Made by a program: the position numbers and the translations under genes
The notes under the pieces: generated by a model
Told to the model about the DNA's origin: nothing
Seen by the model: only the letters and a program-made list of their open reading frames with translations
Database searches by the model: none
Source: Bacteroidales bacterium
Lineage (GTDB): Bacteria; Bacteroidota; Bacteroidia; Bacteroidales; Tenuifilaceae
NCBI GenBank assembly: GCA_008933525.1
Contig: WBUV01000055.1
Location: 1-11,901 of the forward strand
Direction of reading: 5' to 3'
Length of the DNA: 11,901 nucleotides
Shown here: positions 1-6,191 of the stretch, piece by piece
How the letters are laid out: every line of letters begins with the position of its first letter
How positions within the stretch are numbered: position 1 is the first letter of the stretch

Positions 1-1
1 A

Positions 2-616
2 TTGATGGGCATTAGCCCTAAGTTGGCAGAGCTTAACTGGGCTCGTTACCAAAATTGGACTGTTCCTTTCACAGTAGAGAATAGTCGACAGGCAATTATT
101 ACTTTTTCCGGCGATGTTTACGAGGGTTTAAATGCTAAAGATTTTAGTGAGACTGATTTTGAGTATTCTCAGTATCATTTAAGGATTCTTTCTGGCTTGT
201 ATGGCTTACTATCTCCTTTGGATTTAATTCAACCTTACAGATTAGAAATGGGGTCATCGTTGCTAAGCGCTAAAAATCAAACTTTGTACGATTATTGGAG
301 TAAATTAATTACCGAAAGTTTGAATTCAGAGTTAAAGCAGGGTGAAATTTTGGTAAACCTTGCTTCGAACGAGTATTTCAAGGCCATCGATCAGAAACGA
401 TTAAAGGCAAAAATTCTCAACATAGAGTTTAGGGAAAGCAAGCCCGATGGGTTAAAGGTTGTGGCCATACTTTCGAAAAGAGCCCGAGGCTTAATGGCTC
501 GATACTCAATTAAAAACAAGATCTCTAATGTTGAGAACTTAAAACTATTCGACAGCGAGGGCTATATGTTCAATGAGCCTTTATCGTCCGATAGTAAGTG
601 GGTTTTTATAAGATGA
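2..616 (+). CDS. yaaA: YaaA/DUF328 peroxide-stress protein, 5'-truncated
   Basis: This is the C-terminal four fifths of a YaaA (UPF0246/DUF328) protein. The frame is open to the window edge and lacks the N-terminal ILxSPAKT-type segment, so about 50 residues lie outside. The remaining 204 residues align by eye along their whole length with E. coli YaaA: a KLAxLNxxRYxxW stretch near the edge, FSGDVYEGL around residue 35, HLRILSGLYGLLSPLDLIQPYRLEMG around 59-84, NLASNEYFKA around 119, then the RARGLMARY and FDSEGYMFNE segments near the C-terminus. E. coli YaaA is OxyR-induced, limits iron-driven damage during hydrogen peroxide stress, and has been reported to bind DNA; it is cytoplasmic. The stop lies 9 bp from the stop of the convergent methyltransferase gene, so the two transcripts probably overlap at their ends. 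The TTG at position 2 is only an artefact of the window edge, not the true start. Family assignment is firm; the role here is inferred from the E. coli homologue. Confidence 0.93.
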   Translation: MMGISPKLAELNWARYQNWTVPFTVENSRQAIITFSGDVYEGLNAKDFSETDFEYSQYHLRILSGLYGLLSPLDLIQPYRLEMGSSLLSAKNQTLYDYWSKLITESLNSELKQGEILVNLASNEYFKAIDQKRLKAKILNIEFRESKPDGLKVVAILSKRARGLMARYSIKNKISNVENLKLFDSEGYMFNEPLSSDSKWVFIR

Positions 617-625
617 TCGAACTGT

Positions 626-1813
626 TTATTTTACTCTTATCACTAATCCCTTTAAGTATTCGCCCTCTGGATGATAAATATTGATTGGGTGATCGGCTGG
701 TTGGGTTAGTTGATGTAGAATAGATGCTTCTCTTCCCGAAATGGCACATGCGGAGAATACCGCATTCCGGAAATCGGTTCGGTTCACAACTTGCGAACAC
801 GAGAATGTAAATAGAATTCCCCCTGGGTTCAACTTATAAATTGCTGCTAAGTTCAATCGTTTGTAAGCCTGTAGAGCATTCTTAAGCGCATCGCGGTGTT
901 TTGCAAAAGCCGGTGGATCAAGGATTATTAAATCATATGTATCCTTTGTTGTTCTTAGGTACTCAAATGCATCAACAGCAAATGCTTTATGGTTTGAACC
1001 GTTTTCGAAGTTGGCAGCAACATTCTTTTTCGACAGGAAAATAGCTTTTTCGGAGCTGTCGACAGTGGTTACTTCAGTTGCTCCACCCTGTAATGCGAAT
1101 ACAGAAAATCCTCCGGTATATCCAAATGTGTTGAGAACAGTTTTACCTTTTGAGTATTCTTGCACCAATCTGCGGTTTTCCCTTTGGTCGATAAAAAAAC
1201 CCGTTTTTTGTCCTTCGTCCCACGAGATGTCAAATTTGTTGCCGTATTCCAAAAGCATACTCGATAAGTGGCCTTCCCCTGCGATAAAACCATCGGTAGG
1301 ATTGAACTTTTCTCTCAAAGGGAGTGTTCCGCTACTTTTGTCGTAAACAGATTTAATATAGCCTTCAAAAATTTTTAAAATAGTTTTTGCAATTATATCG
1401 CGAACTAAGTACATGCCAATAGAGTGGCACTGAACTACTGCTGTATCGCCGTAAATATCTACAATTAAGCCCGGAAGATTATCGCCTTCGCCATGTACAA
1501 GCCTAAAAATGTTTGTGGTAGTGCTTGGGTATAAACCAAGTGCTTTTCTGTGATTCAGTGCGTCGCGAAGTTTAATGCTCCAAAAATCATCGTTTATAGG
1601 CTCTTGTTTAAAACTCAAGATCCTAACTGTTATTGATCCAGAGTGATAATGCCCAATTCCTAAGAATAATCCGTCGGAACTGAAAACCTCAACTACCTCA
1701 CCTTCGTCTGGAGTTCCATCAATTCGCTTAATTGCGCCAGAAAATACCCAAGGGTGAAAGCGTTGTAGCGATTGTTCTTTTCCTGGTTTAAGTGTAATTT
1801 TTATGTAATTCAT
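626..1813 (-). CDS. rlmI: RlmI-like 23S rRNA (cytosine-C5) methyltransferase
   Basis: This is a class I SAM-dependent rRNA methyltransferase of the RlmI (YccW)/COG1092 type, 395 aa, the usual length. An N-terminal PUA RNA-binding domain covers about residues 1-75, including the typical HPWVFSGAI at 20-28. A central EEHEE-type linker domain contains DKSSGTLPLREKF. The Rossmann methyltransferase domain follows: motif I NTFGYTGGFSVFALQGGA at 228-245, motif IV LDPPAFAK at 298-305, the SCSQ segment with the probable catalytic Cys339, and a C-terminal QPADHPINIYHPEGEYLKGL region at 371-390 that is characteristic of the family. E. coli RlmI makes m5C1962 of 23S rRNA; that target is inferred here. 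The gene is the last of a three-gene leftward operon, and its ATG overlaps the exonuclease stop in an ATGA arrangement (1810-1813), which suggests translational coupling. Confidence 0.93.
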   Translation of the reverse strand: MNYIKITLKPGKEQSLQRFHPWVFSGAIKRIDGTPDEGEVVEVFSSDGLFLGIGHYHSGSITVRILSFKQEPINDDFWSIKLRDALNHRKALGLYPSTTTNIFRLVHGEGDNLPGLIVDIYGDTAVVQCHSIGMYLVRDIIAKTILKIFEGYIKSVYDKSSGTLPLREKFNPTDGFIAGEGHLSSMLLEYGNKFDISWDEGQKTGFFIDQRENRRLVQEYSKGKTVLNTFGYTGGFSVFALQGGATEVTTVDSSEKAIFLSKKNVAANFENGSNHKAFAVDAFEYLRTTKDTYDLIILDPPAFAKHRDALKNALQAYKRLNLAAIYKLNPGGILFTFSCSQVVNRTDFRNAVFSACAISGREASILHQLTQPADHPINIYHPEGEYLKGLVIRVK

Positions 1814-2403
1814 TTCGATGCGATTATTGGATTGATGGCATTAAGTTTAAGGTATATTTCCCTGCAAACCCAAGCGTCGGTTGCAGCATAATCAATTTGA
1901 GCAGGAGTGAGTTGAACTGCCTCCCAGTTACTCAGCTGTTGGCTTTTTGAAACTCTCACTCCAAGTACTATGGCTGCAAGTTTTCTTACGCTTTGGCCTT
2001 CTATGTTGTAGTTCGATGCAATTTGCTGAAGATCGATAAATCCTTTAGGGGCGAATTCTTTTATGGCCTTTAAGCCTTTTATGTCGTCTCTTATTGCTGC
2101 TCCAACCTTTACTATTTTAGGATTCTCCAGAACTTTTTTTAGATCGAGTGGAATTCCAATTTCTTTCACTTTAATAATTAAAGCAATATTTTCGGTTGAG
2201 AGTTGAAGAAGCGCAATTCCGTTGCCTTTTCCTTTTTTGAATGAGGGCTTTGATTCCGTATCGAAGCCAATAACATGGCTTTTCGAAAAGGGCTCAATCC
2301 ATTTGGAAAGGTCTTCGGTGTTCGAAATAACATAAGCCTCGCCTTGAAAGTTGAGGCGAGGGAGTTTTACAATTTCTTCGTTGTCAATATTCGGAGCAAA
2401 CAT
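1810..2403 (-). CDS. DEDDy-family 3'-5' exonuclease (single-domain, RNase D-like)
   Basis: This 197-aa protein is a minimal DNA_pol_A_exo1 fold exonuclease. All DEDDy catalytic positions are visible: Exo I FDTE (Asp48, Glu50), Exo II in GAAIRDDIKGL (most likely Asp107), and Exo III YAATD (Tyr172, Asp176). The stretch QSVRKLAAIVLGVRVSKSQQLSNW at about 137-160 is the usual RNase D/WRN-type connector. There is no HRDC domain, so it is not a full-length RNase D; single-domain proteins of this kind are common in Bacteroidota. The substrate is unknown, and both RNA 3'-end trimming and DNA end processing are possible. The operon position between a DUF5063 gene (4 bp upstream) and an rRNA methyltransferase (ATGA overlap) favours RNA, but that is inference. 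ATG at 2403 is a well-placed start. Family call is strong, biological role open. Confidence 0.92.
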   Translation of the reverse strand: MFAPNIDNEEIVKLPRLNFQGEAYVISNTEDLSKWIEPFSKSHVIGFDTESKPSFKKGKGNGIALLQLSTENIALIIKVKEIGIPLDLKKVLENPKIVKVGAAIRDDIKGLKAIKEFAPKGFIDLQQIASNYNIEGQSVRKLAAIVLGVRVSKSQQLSNWEAVQLTPAQIDYAATDAWVCREIYLKLNAINPIIASK

Positions 2404-2407
2404 CTTA

Positions 2408-3022
2408 TCAATCTAGCGAGAGGTCGTTTTCATTTTGTTCATCGGAAAATAACCAGTTCGAGTTGTCTTTTTTATCTTTCTTATTGTTCTGTTCAATGTT
2501 CTCGAATTCAATATTGCTGAACTCTAATATGTGAAATGCTCGGATAAGATTTACAAGGCGGATTCCCCAGAACTCCCCAAAATTCTCGCGGCACTCCCAA
2601 ACTGCATCGTTCATAACGTCAGTGTTTCCTACATGGTAGCGCATTGTGAAGTTTTTCAGGTCTTGGTATATGTCGGCTAGGTATTCTGCTATGCTGACGG
2701 TGAACTGGCCATCGTTCTCATCGGCTCTTTTATCGTGTATTTCTAGGAAATCGTTATGAGGGCCAAGTATATCCTCAATTCGCGATTCGAGTAAGCGGTA
2801 ATCGAGCTCCGAAACAAACTGCTCGTTACCTTCATCGTAAACAGGCTCAGTTTTTGGTAGTAATGTGGCTTTGTAGTAGAGTAATGGCAATAATTTGCTG
2901 GTGGTTGAGACAAAAATTTTTGGGTTTAGCTGGTTGCAATTCTCCAGAAATGAGCAGAACTCCTTAGCAACTGTGGCAAATTCCACAACATTCCTACTGT
3001 ATACAATACTTTTTGTGTCCAT
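2408..3022 (-). CDS. DUF5063 family protein of unknown function
   Basis: This is a 204-aa soluble, mostly helical protein that I recognise as DUF5063, a family found mainly in Bacteroidota. It begins with a helix-rich segment (VEFATVAKEFCSFLENC, about 13-29), then KLLPLLYYKATLLP at 43-56, an acidic central part, and a conserved-looking C-terminal helical block with FWGIRLVNLIRAFH at 151-164. The last 35 residues are low-complexity and charged (Asn/Lys/Asp/Glu-rich) and probably disordered. There is no signal peptide, membrane segment or recognisable catalytic motif. It is the first gene of the leftward operon with the DEDDy exonuclease and RlmI-like methyltransferase, and a consensus -7 element lies about 22 bp upstream of its ATG. 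From memory this gene order recurs in Bacteroidales genomes, which would tie the protein to RNA metabolism, but no function is established from sequence. Confidence 0.85.
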   Translation of the reverse strand: MDTKSIVYSRNVVEFATVAKEFCSFLENCNQLNPKIFVSTTSKLLPLLYYKATLLPKTEPVYDEGNEQFVSELDYRLLESRIEDILGPHNDFLEIHDKRADENDGQFTVSIAEYLADIYQDLKNFTMRYHVGNTDVMNDAVWECRENFGEFWGIRLVNLIRAFHILEFSNIEFENIEQNNKKDKKDNSNWLFSDEQNENDLSLD

Positions 3023-3043
3023 CTAAATAATAAATATTGGGTG

Positions 3044-3051
3044 CAAAGATA
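3044..3051 (-). promoter_or_regulatory. Bacteroidota -7 promoter element of the DUF5063-exonuclease-rlmI operon
   Basis: Read on the minus strand this is TATCTTTG, a perfect match to the Bacteroidota TAnnTTTG -7 element. It lies 21 bp before the DUF5063 ATG, which would leave a leader of roughly 15 nt. No clear TTG was found at the expected -33 spacing, so the call rests on the -7 match and its position. Confidence 0.55.
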
Positions 3052-3140
3052 GATATATGAACGGAGAAATATATCATTTGTAATTCATATTTGATTTATG
3101 GCCAATAAAAACAGCCGGAAATACTCGATATCTTTATAAG

Positions 3141-3175
3141 AAAAAGGGAGTAGCATTGGTATGCACTCCCTTTTT
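3141..3175 (-). terminator. Rho-independent terminator of the proline dehydrogenase gene
   Basis: A perfect 11-bp stem (AAAAAGGGAGT pairing with ACTCCCTTTTT) is extended inward by GCAT/ATGC with a TGGT loop and one bulged base. On the minus strand it ends in a run of T, about 57 nt after the proline dehydrogenase stop. Because the stem starts with A and ends with T runs, it is also terminator-like on the plus strand, but no plus-strand gene precedes it. Confidence 0.82.
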
Positions 3176-3231
3176 GGATAATACTCTACTGAATTTTCAG
3201 ATCGAATGTACCTTGTCTTTTCTGTTTAGAA

Positions 3232-4143
3232 TTAGCCCCTAAAAAACAAAGCTTTAATAATGTGGCTTGCCATTTTAGGATTTTCCTTTAATCTACGTGT
3301 GGAGTATCCGAACCATTGTTTTCCAAATGGAACATAAACACGCATTGTGTGTCCTTTTGTAACAATGGATTTTCTTAACTCAGGGGTAACTCCGTAAAGC
3401 ATTTGGAACTCATACATTTCCTTGCGAACATTGTATTTCTCAATTAGTTTGTATGCACCTTCAATTAACGGTTTATCGTGTGTTGCAATGCCTGGATAAA
3501 CACCGTTTTTCATCATAAACTCTAGATCCTCAAGGAAATGCTGATTTATTTCTTCGTATTTTTTGAATGCAATTGCTGCTGGCTCAACGTATATTCCTTT
3601 ACAAAGTCTATAGTTTAATGGTATTTCTTTGGAATGAATATCCATAAGGTTTTCCAAATCACTCAAAGTTCTTTTAAGGTAAGCTTGAACAACTAGACCA
3701 ACGTTTTTGGGGAATTCGGCTTTTAGCTTGCGGTATAGTTCAATCTCAAGGTCGGTACATGGAGAATCCTCCATGTCGACTCTGATAAAATTCCCATACG
3801 AAGCAGCTTTTGCAACAATTTCGCGAATGTGATTGTAGCAAACATCCTTATCGAGTAATAGACCAAACATGGTTGGCTTTAACGAGTAGTTACCATCAAT
3901 TTTTTCCTTCTCAATGGTGTCGATTAATTCGAGGTACTCAACTTTATTTTTTTCAGCTTCGTCGAGGTTTTTAATGAATTCGCCAAGGATGTCGAGTGTT
4001 ACTTTTATACCTTCCTTGTTTAGTTCCTTTGATGCTTTAATTGCATCGTTTACATTTTCACCGGCAATGTAACGTTTGGAGAATATCCATATAAGTTTCT
4101 TAGGAAAATAAGGCAGCATGGCTGCAATCATCTTATTGAACAT
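3232..4143 (-). CDS. Proline dehydrogenase (monofunctional PRODH)
   Basis: This 303-aa cytosolic FAD-dependent enzyme would oxidise L-proline to pyrroline-5-carboxylate, passing electrons to the quinone pool. The beta/alpha-barrel motifs of the PRODH family are visible in order: SLKPT with Lys89, RVDMEDS at 121-127, VVQAYLKRT at 151-159, RLCKGIY at 179-185, ATHD at 220-223, YEFQMLYG at 244-251, and the substrate-binding end RVYVPFGKQWFGYSTRRLKEN at 268-288, where Arg283/Arg284 correspond to the paired arginines that bind the proline carboxylate in PutA. The length matches short stand-alone enzymes. There is no DNA-binding or P5C dehydrogenase domain, and no P5C dehydrogenase gene in the window, so the second step of proline catabolism must be encoded elsewhere. 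It appears to be a single-gene transcript with its own promoter element and a strong terminator. Despite pathway relatedness I see no sequence reason to couple it to its neighbours. Confidence 0.93.
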   Translation of the reverse strand: MFNKMIAAMLPYFPKKLIWIFSKRYIAGENVNDAIKASKELNKEGIKVTLDILGEFIKNLDEAEKNKVEYLELIDTIEKEKIDGNYSLKPTMFGLLLDKDVCYNHIREIVAKAASYGNFIRVDMEDSPCTDLEIELYRKLKAEFPKNVGLVVQAYLKRTLSDLENLMDIHSKEIPLNYRLCKGIYVEPAAIAFKKYEEINQHFLEDLEFMMKNGVYPGIATHDKPLIEGAYKLIEKYNVRKEMYEFQMLYGVTPELRKSIVTKGHTMRVYVPFGKQWFGYSTRRLKENPKMASHIIKALFFRG

Positions 4144-4182
4144 GGCTTTTAATTTTAATTGTATCCTTATGTTTTACGGCTG

Positions 4183-4190
4183 CAAATGTA
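4183..4190 (-). promoter_or_regulatory. -7 promoter element of the proline dehydrogenase gene
   Basis: On the minus strand this reads TACATTTG, an exact TAnnTTTG match, 39 bp upstream of the proline dehydrogenase ATG. It predicts a leader of about 33 nt. The upstream 19-21-bp position lacks a clear TTG, so the -33 element is weak or absent. Confidence 0.55.
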
Positions 4191-4237
4191 ATAGAGTGTT
4201 ATAAAATAATATACTGATTTTTGTTAGAATTTAATCT

Positions 4238-4597
4238 TTAGGAGCAAAGTTTTTTTATTGCATCCTCTTTGGTTGGAACAAAATTTATCCGCTTATACTT
4301 ATTGCTTTCAAAAATAAAATCTCTTAAACTTTTACTGGCGATATTTGTGAAGTCACCAATAATAAAAAGTTTGACATTATAAGTTGAGAATTTTTGCAGA
4401 ATATCGCCCGCAATCCCTGTTTTTAGATCGAAAAAATCTGGCGTGAAGTTTTCCTTAAGCATCACAATGCTATTAGAACCAGCGTAGGTACAGTTTGCCA
4501 TGATGTCGAGTGCGTCCTGAGTTTCATAAATAACTATCTTATCAGAAACAATCTCGGAAACTATTATTCCGTTTACATCATAGGTTTCAATTTTCAT
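4238..4597 (-). CDS. DUF4180 domain protein
   Basis: This is a 119-aa soluble protein made almost entirely of a DUF4180 domain. Recognisable family blocks are FFDLKTGIAGDILQKFSTY at about 55-73, KLFIIGDF at 75-82, and the C-terminal SKSLRDFIFESNKYKRINFVPTKEDAIKKL. The alternation of predicted strands and helices (strands near 13-24 and 74-81, helices near 26-35 and 59-70) resembles a small alpha/beta sandwich. There is no signal peptide, membrane helix or obvious catalytic motif, and function is unknown. The conserved T-G-L/I-A-G-E/D and ESN patches are the best candidates for a binding surface. The gene appears monocistronic: 94 bp separate it from the proline dehydrogenase start and a promoter for the latter lies in that gap. 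A possible long leader lies upstream (see the -7 element at 4755-4762 and hairpin at 4691-4725). Confidence 0.85.
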   Translation of the reverse strand: MKIETYDVNGIIVSEIVSDKIVIYETQDALDIMANCTYAGSNSIVMLKENFTPDFFDLKTGIAGDILQKFSTYNVKLFIIGDFTNIASKSLRDFIFESNKYKRINFVPTKEDAIKKLCS

Positions 4598-4690
4598 TTC
4601 AATTTTGTTTAAAGTAAAGCAGATTGTTTTTCGATTATTATCTCAACTAGAATTTAATCAACATGTAGATAATTTTTTTTAATCTTTATG

Positions 4691-4725
4691 AAGGTTAGCA
4701 ATTTTATATTGCAAGATGTAACCTT
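4691..4725 (-). other. Interrupted inverted repeat (hairpin) in the possible DUF4180 leader
   Basis: The arms AAGGTTAGCAAT (4691-4702) and ATTGC plus TAACCTT (4708-4712, 4719-4725) pair over 12 bp, with a 6-nt bulge and a 5-nt loop. On neither strand is the stem followed directly by a T run, so it does not look like a terminator. It falls between a -7 consensus element and DUF4180, so it could be a 5' leader structure; a protein-binding site is the alternative. Confidence 0.5.
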
Positions 4726-4754
4726 GGTTATTCGAGTTTTACATTGTATGTGTA

Positions 4755-4762
4755 CAAAGTTA
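4755..4762 (-). promoter_or_regulatory. Candidate -7 element upstream of DUF4180
   Basis: On the minus strand this reads TAACTTTG, an exact TAnnTTTG match, 157 bp upstream of the DUF4180 ATG. The nearest upstream TTG is spaced 24 bp away, longer than the usual 19-21. If used, it gives a leader of about 150 nt containing the hairpin at 4691-4725. A closer alternative, TACTTTAA at about 20 nt from the ATG, lacks the final G. Confidence 0.35.
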
Positions 4763-4813
4763 ATTCTATTCTCTTGTTATTTATTTCAAGTTTTGAACTA
4801 ACAATGTGTACGC

Positions 4814-4843
4814 AATAAAAAAGTGAGTCAAAATAGCCTCACT
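4814..4843 (-). terminator. Rho-independent terminator of the T9SS-tailed metalloenzyme gene
   Basis: On the minus strand the stem AGTGAG...CTCACT (6 bp, 10-nt loop) is followed by TTTTTTATT. It lies about 20 nt beyond the stop of the leftward S1/P1-like gene. The stem is short, but position and T tract are right. Confidence 0.7.
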
Positions 4844-4862
4844 CTAAATGCTGTTGAAAATA

Positions 4863-5966
4863 TTATTTCACTATAAACTTCTGCGTATGCCTACTTTTGC
4901 TGGTGTTAAGAGCGATAAAGTAAAGCCCCTTTTTTTCGTTGTTTGGGATCCAGTTTAGGGAGTATTCTCCTTCAGAAAATTTTCCCGAGGCCAGAGTAGC
5001 TATTAGTTTGCCGTTTATATCGTGCATAGTTAAACTTATTACGGCTGGACTTTTTAGATTAAAAGAGATTGTTGCTTTATCCGTTACAGGATTTGGAGAT
5101 ACTGGCTCTAATATAATATCATGATTGATGCCATCGGTTAGATTAATTCCTGTTATGGATGGGCTTCCAGCCTCTTTCCATGCAGTATAAATTAACTCCG
5201 ATAATGCATGCGAAGCATTTTTGAATAGTTCAATAGTAAAACTTCCTGTTTTTTCCCATAAAGCATTTTTATAGGCATCGGAGTAATAGTTTGAATTTAT
5301 GCTCTTTGCATAATTGTCGGCATTAATTACTGAGTCTAAGTACTGATAGTTGTGGTATATGTAGTTAAGAATGTACTGGTTAACGTTCTGTATCTGATTT
5401 ATTTCTTTTCCACTATAAACAAAATCTGCCGCATGGGCATTTACCATTGTGCTTTCGTAGCGGGAATGAATTCCATCGTTATCGGTAAGTTGTCCGTTGT
5501 AGTTTTTTGTGATATGTAAAGGCATGTGTCCATCGGCAACATAGTGGCCAAGATCGGCCGCAAAAAGTTTTGCCCTTTCCCAGTTGTTTTTTTGTAGGTT
5601 TGATTTAAGCGAGTCGTACGCGGTTTTAGTTGCCCATGGAAGGATTCCCCAGTTGTAAACATTATTATATCCATGAACAGTTATTGCTTCGCTAAGCGTT
5701 TGTGGTATATAACCCGCATTCAAAAATTCGGGGTAGTAATCAATGTCAATGTAATGTTTTGGACTTTCTGTGGGGTCGCTACTTTTTCGGTAATCGGCAT
5801 CGGAAGCATGGTCGGCTAAGTAAGAACTCCATGTTTGAAACTGTTGCATTTCCTGGTTGAATGAGTAAGAAGCATTGCCACTTATAATCCTATGTCCTGT
5901 TCCTCCCCAGCTAATAAGCGCAAGGCTAAACGAAATAACAAAAATCCACTTGAAAAAATTGTTCAT
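4863..5966 (-). CDS. Secreted S1/P1 nuclease / zinc phospholipase C-fold enzyme with T9SS sorting domain
   Basis: This is an exported trinuclear-zinc hydrolase of the S1/P1 nuclease-phospholipase C superfamily, 367 aa from the ATG at 5966; a GTG directly upstream would add one residue. A signal peptide (about 1-19) ends before WGGTGH, so the mature enzyme begins with the family's metal-binding Trp (Trp20) and His25. Further ligands are visible: Asp55 or Asp57 in ASDADYR, His70 in KHYIDID, His140, Asp144 and His150 in LGHYVADGHMPLH, and His166 and Glu170 in IHSRYE. P1 nuclease has Asp at the last site, whereas B. cereus phospholipase C has Glu. About residues 288-367 form a T9SS type A sorting domain (PNPVTDKATISFNL, HDINGKLIATL, GLYFIALNT, KFIVK end), so the protein is probably released or anchored at the cell surface. 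The likely role is extracellular nucleic acid (or phospholipid) scavenging. A single-gene transcript with its own terminator; no consensus -7 element was found upstream. Confidence 0.92.
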   Translation of the reverse strand: MNNFFKWIFVISFSLALISWGGTGHRIISGNASYSFNQEMQQFQTWSSYLADHASDADYRKSSDPTESPKHYIDIDYYPEFLNAGYIPQTLSEAITVHGYNNVYNWGILPWATKTAYDSLKSNLQKNNWERAKLFAADLGHYVADGHMPLHITKNYNGQLTDNDGIHSRYESTMVNAHAADFVYSGKEINQIQNVNQYILNYIYHNYQYLDSVINADNYAKSINSNYYSDAYKNALWEKTGSFTIELFKNASHALSELIYTAWKEAGSPSITGINLTDGINHDIILEPVSPNPVTDKATISFNLKSPAVISLTMHDINGKLIATLASGKFSEGEYSLNWIPNNEKKGLYFIALNTSKSRHTQKFIVK

Positions 5967-6191
5967 CACTAAATGTTTAATTTTACTAATACGTAATTTT
6001 ATGTTATTTTGTTTGATATTGTTCTAAGGCAATAGTTTATTCAGCAGAGGTAGAATGAATTCCTTTATTTTGCACTCATTCTGGATTATTTTTCTCTCAG
6101 TATTTTTAGGGAAATAGTATGGCTAAGATTTTAAGATTAATGGAGTTCTATAGATTGTCTGAGTTTGGAGCGTTTTCTGGACTTTTTCAAC
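5967..6191. other. Intergenic spacer between recQ and the S1/P1-like gene
   Basis: This 225-bp AT-rich spacer must hold the promoter of the leftward S1/P1-like gene and the 3' end of the recQ transcript. I found neither an exact TAnnTTTG on the minus strand nor a GC-rich stem with T tract after recQ. A 7-bp inverted repeat (AGAATGA 6052-6058, TCATTCT 6076-6082) is present but has no minus-strand T run. No convincing gene. Confidence 0.6.

Noticed and set aside
606..800. A 64-codon minus-strand frame overlapping the ends of yaaA and rlmI
   Set aside because: It overlaps two well-supported genes in another frame and shows no protein-like conservation.
1011..1346. A 111-codon plus-strand frame antisense to rlmI
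   Set aside because: It lies fully inside the conserved methyltransferase domain and its translation has no recognisable features; a shadow frame.
6052..6082. A 7-bp inverted repeat considered as the recQ terminator
   Set aside because: The stem is AT-rich with a 17-nt loop, and no T run follows it on the minus strand.
6056..6118. A 20-codon hydrophobic plus-strand frame starting MNSFILHS
   Set aside because: Too short and without promoter or homology support; AT-rich spacers produce such frames by chance.
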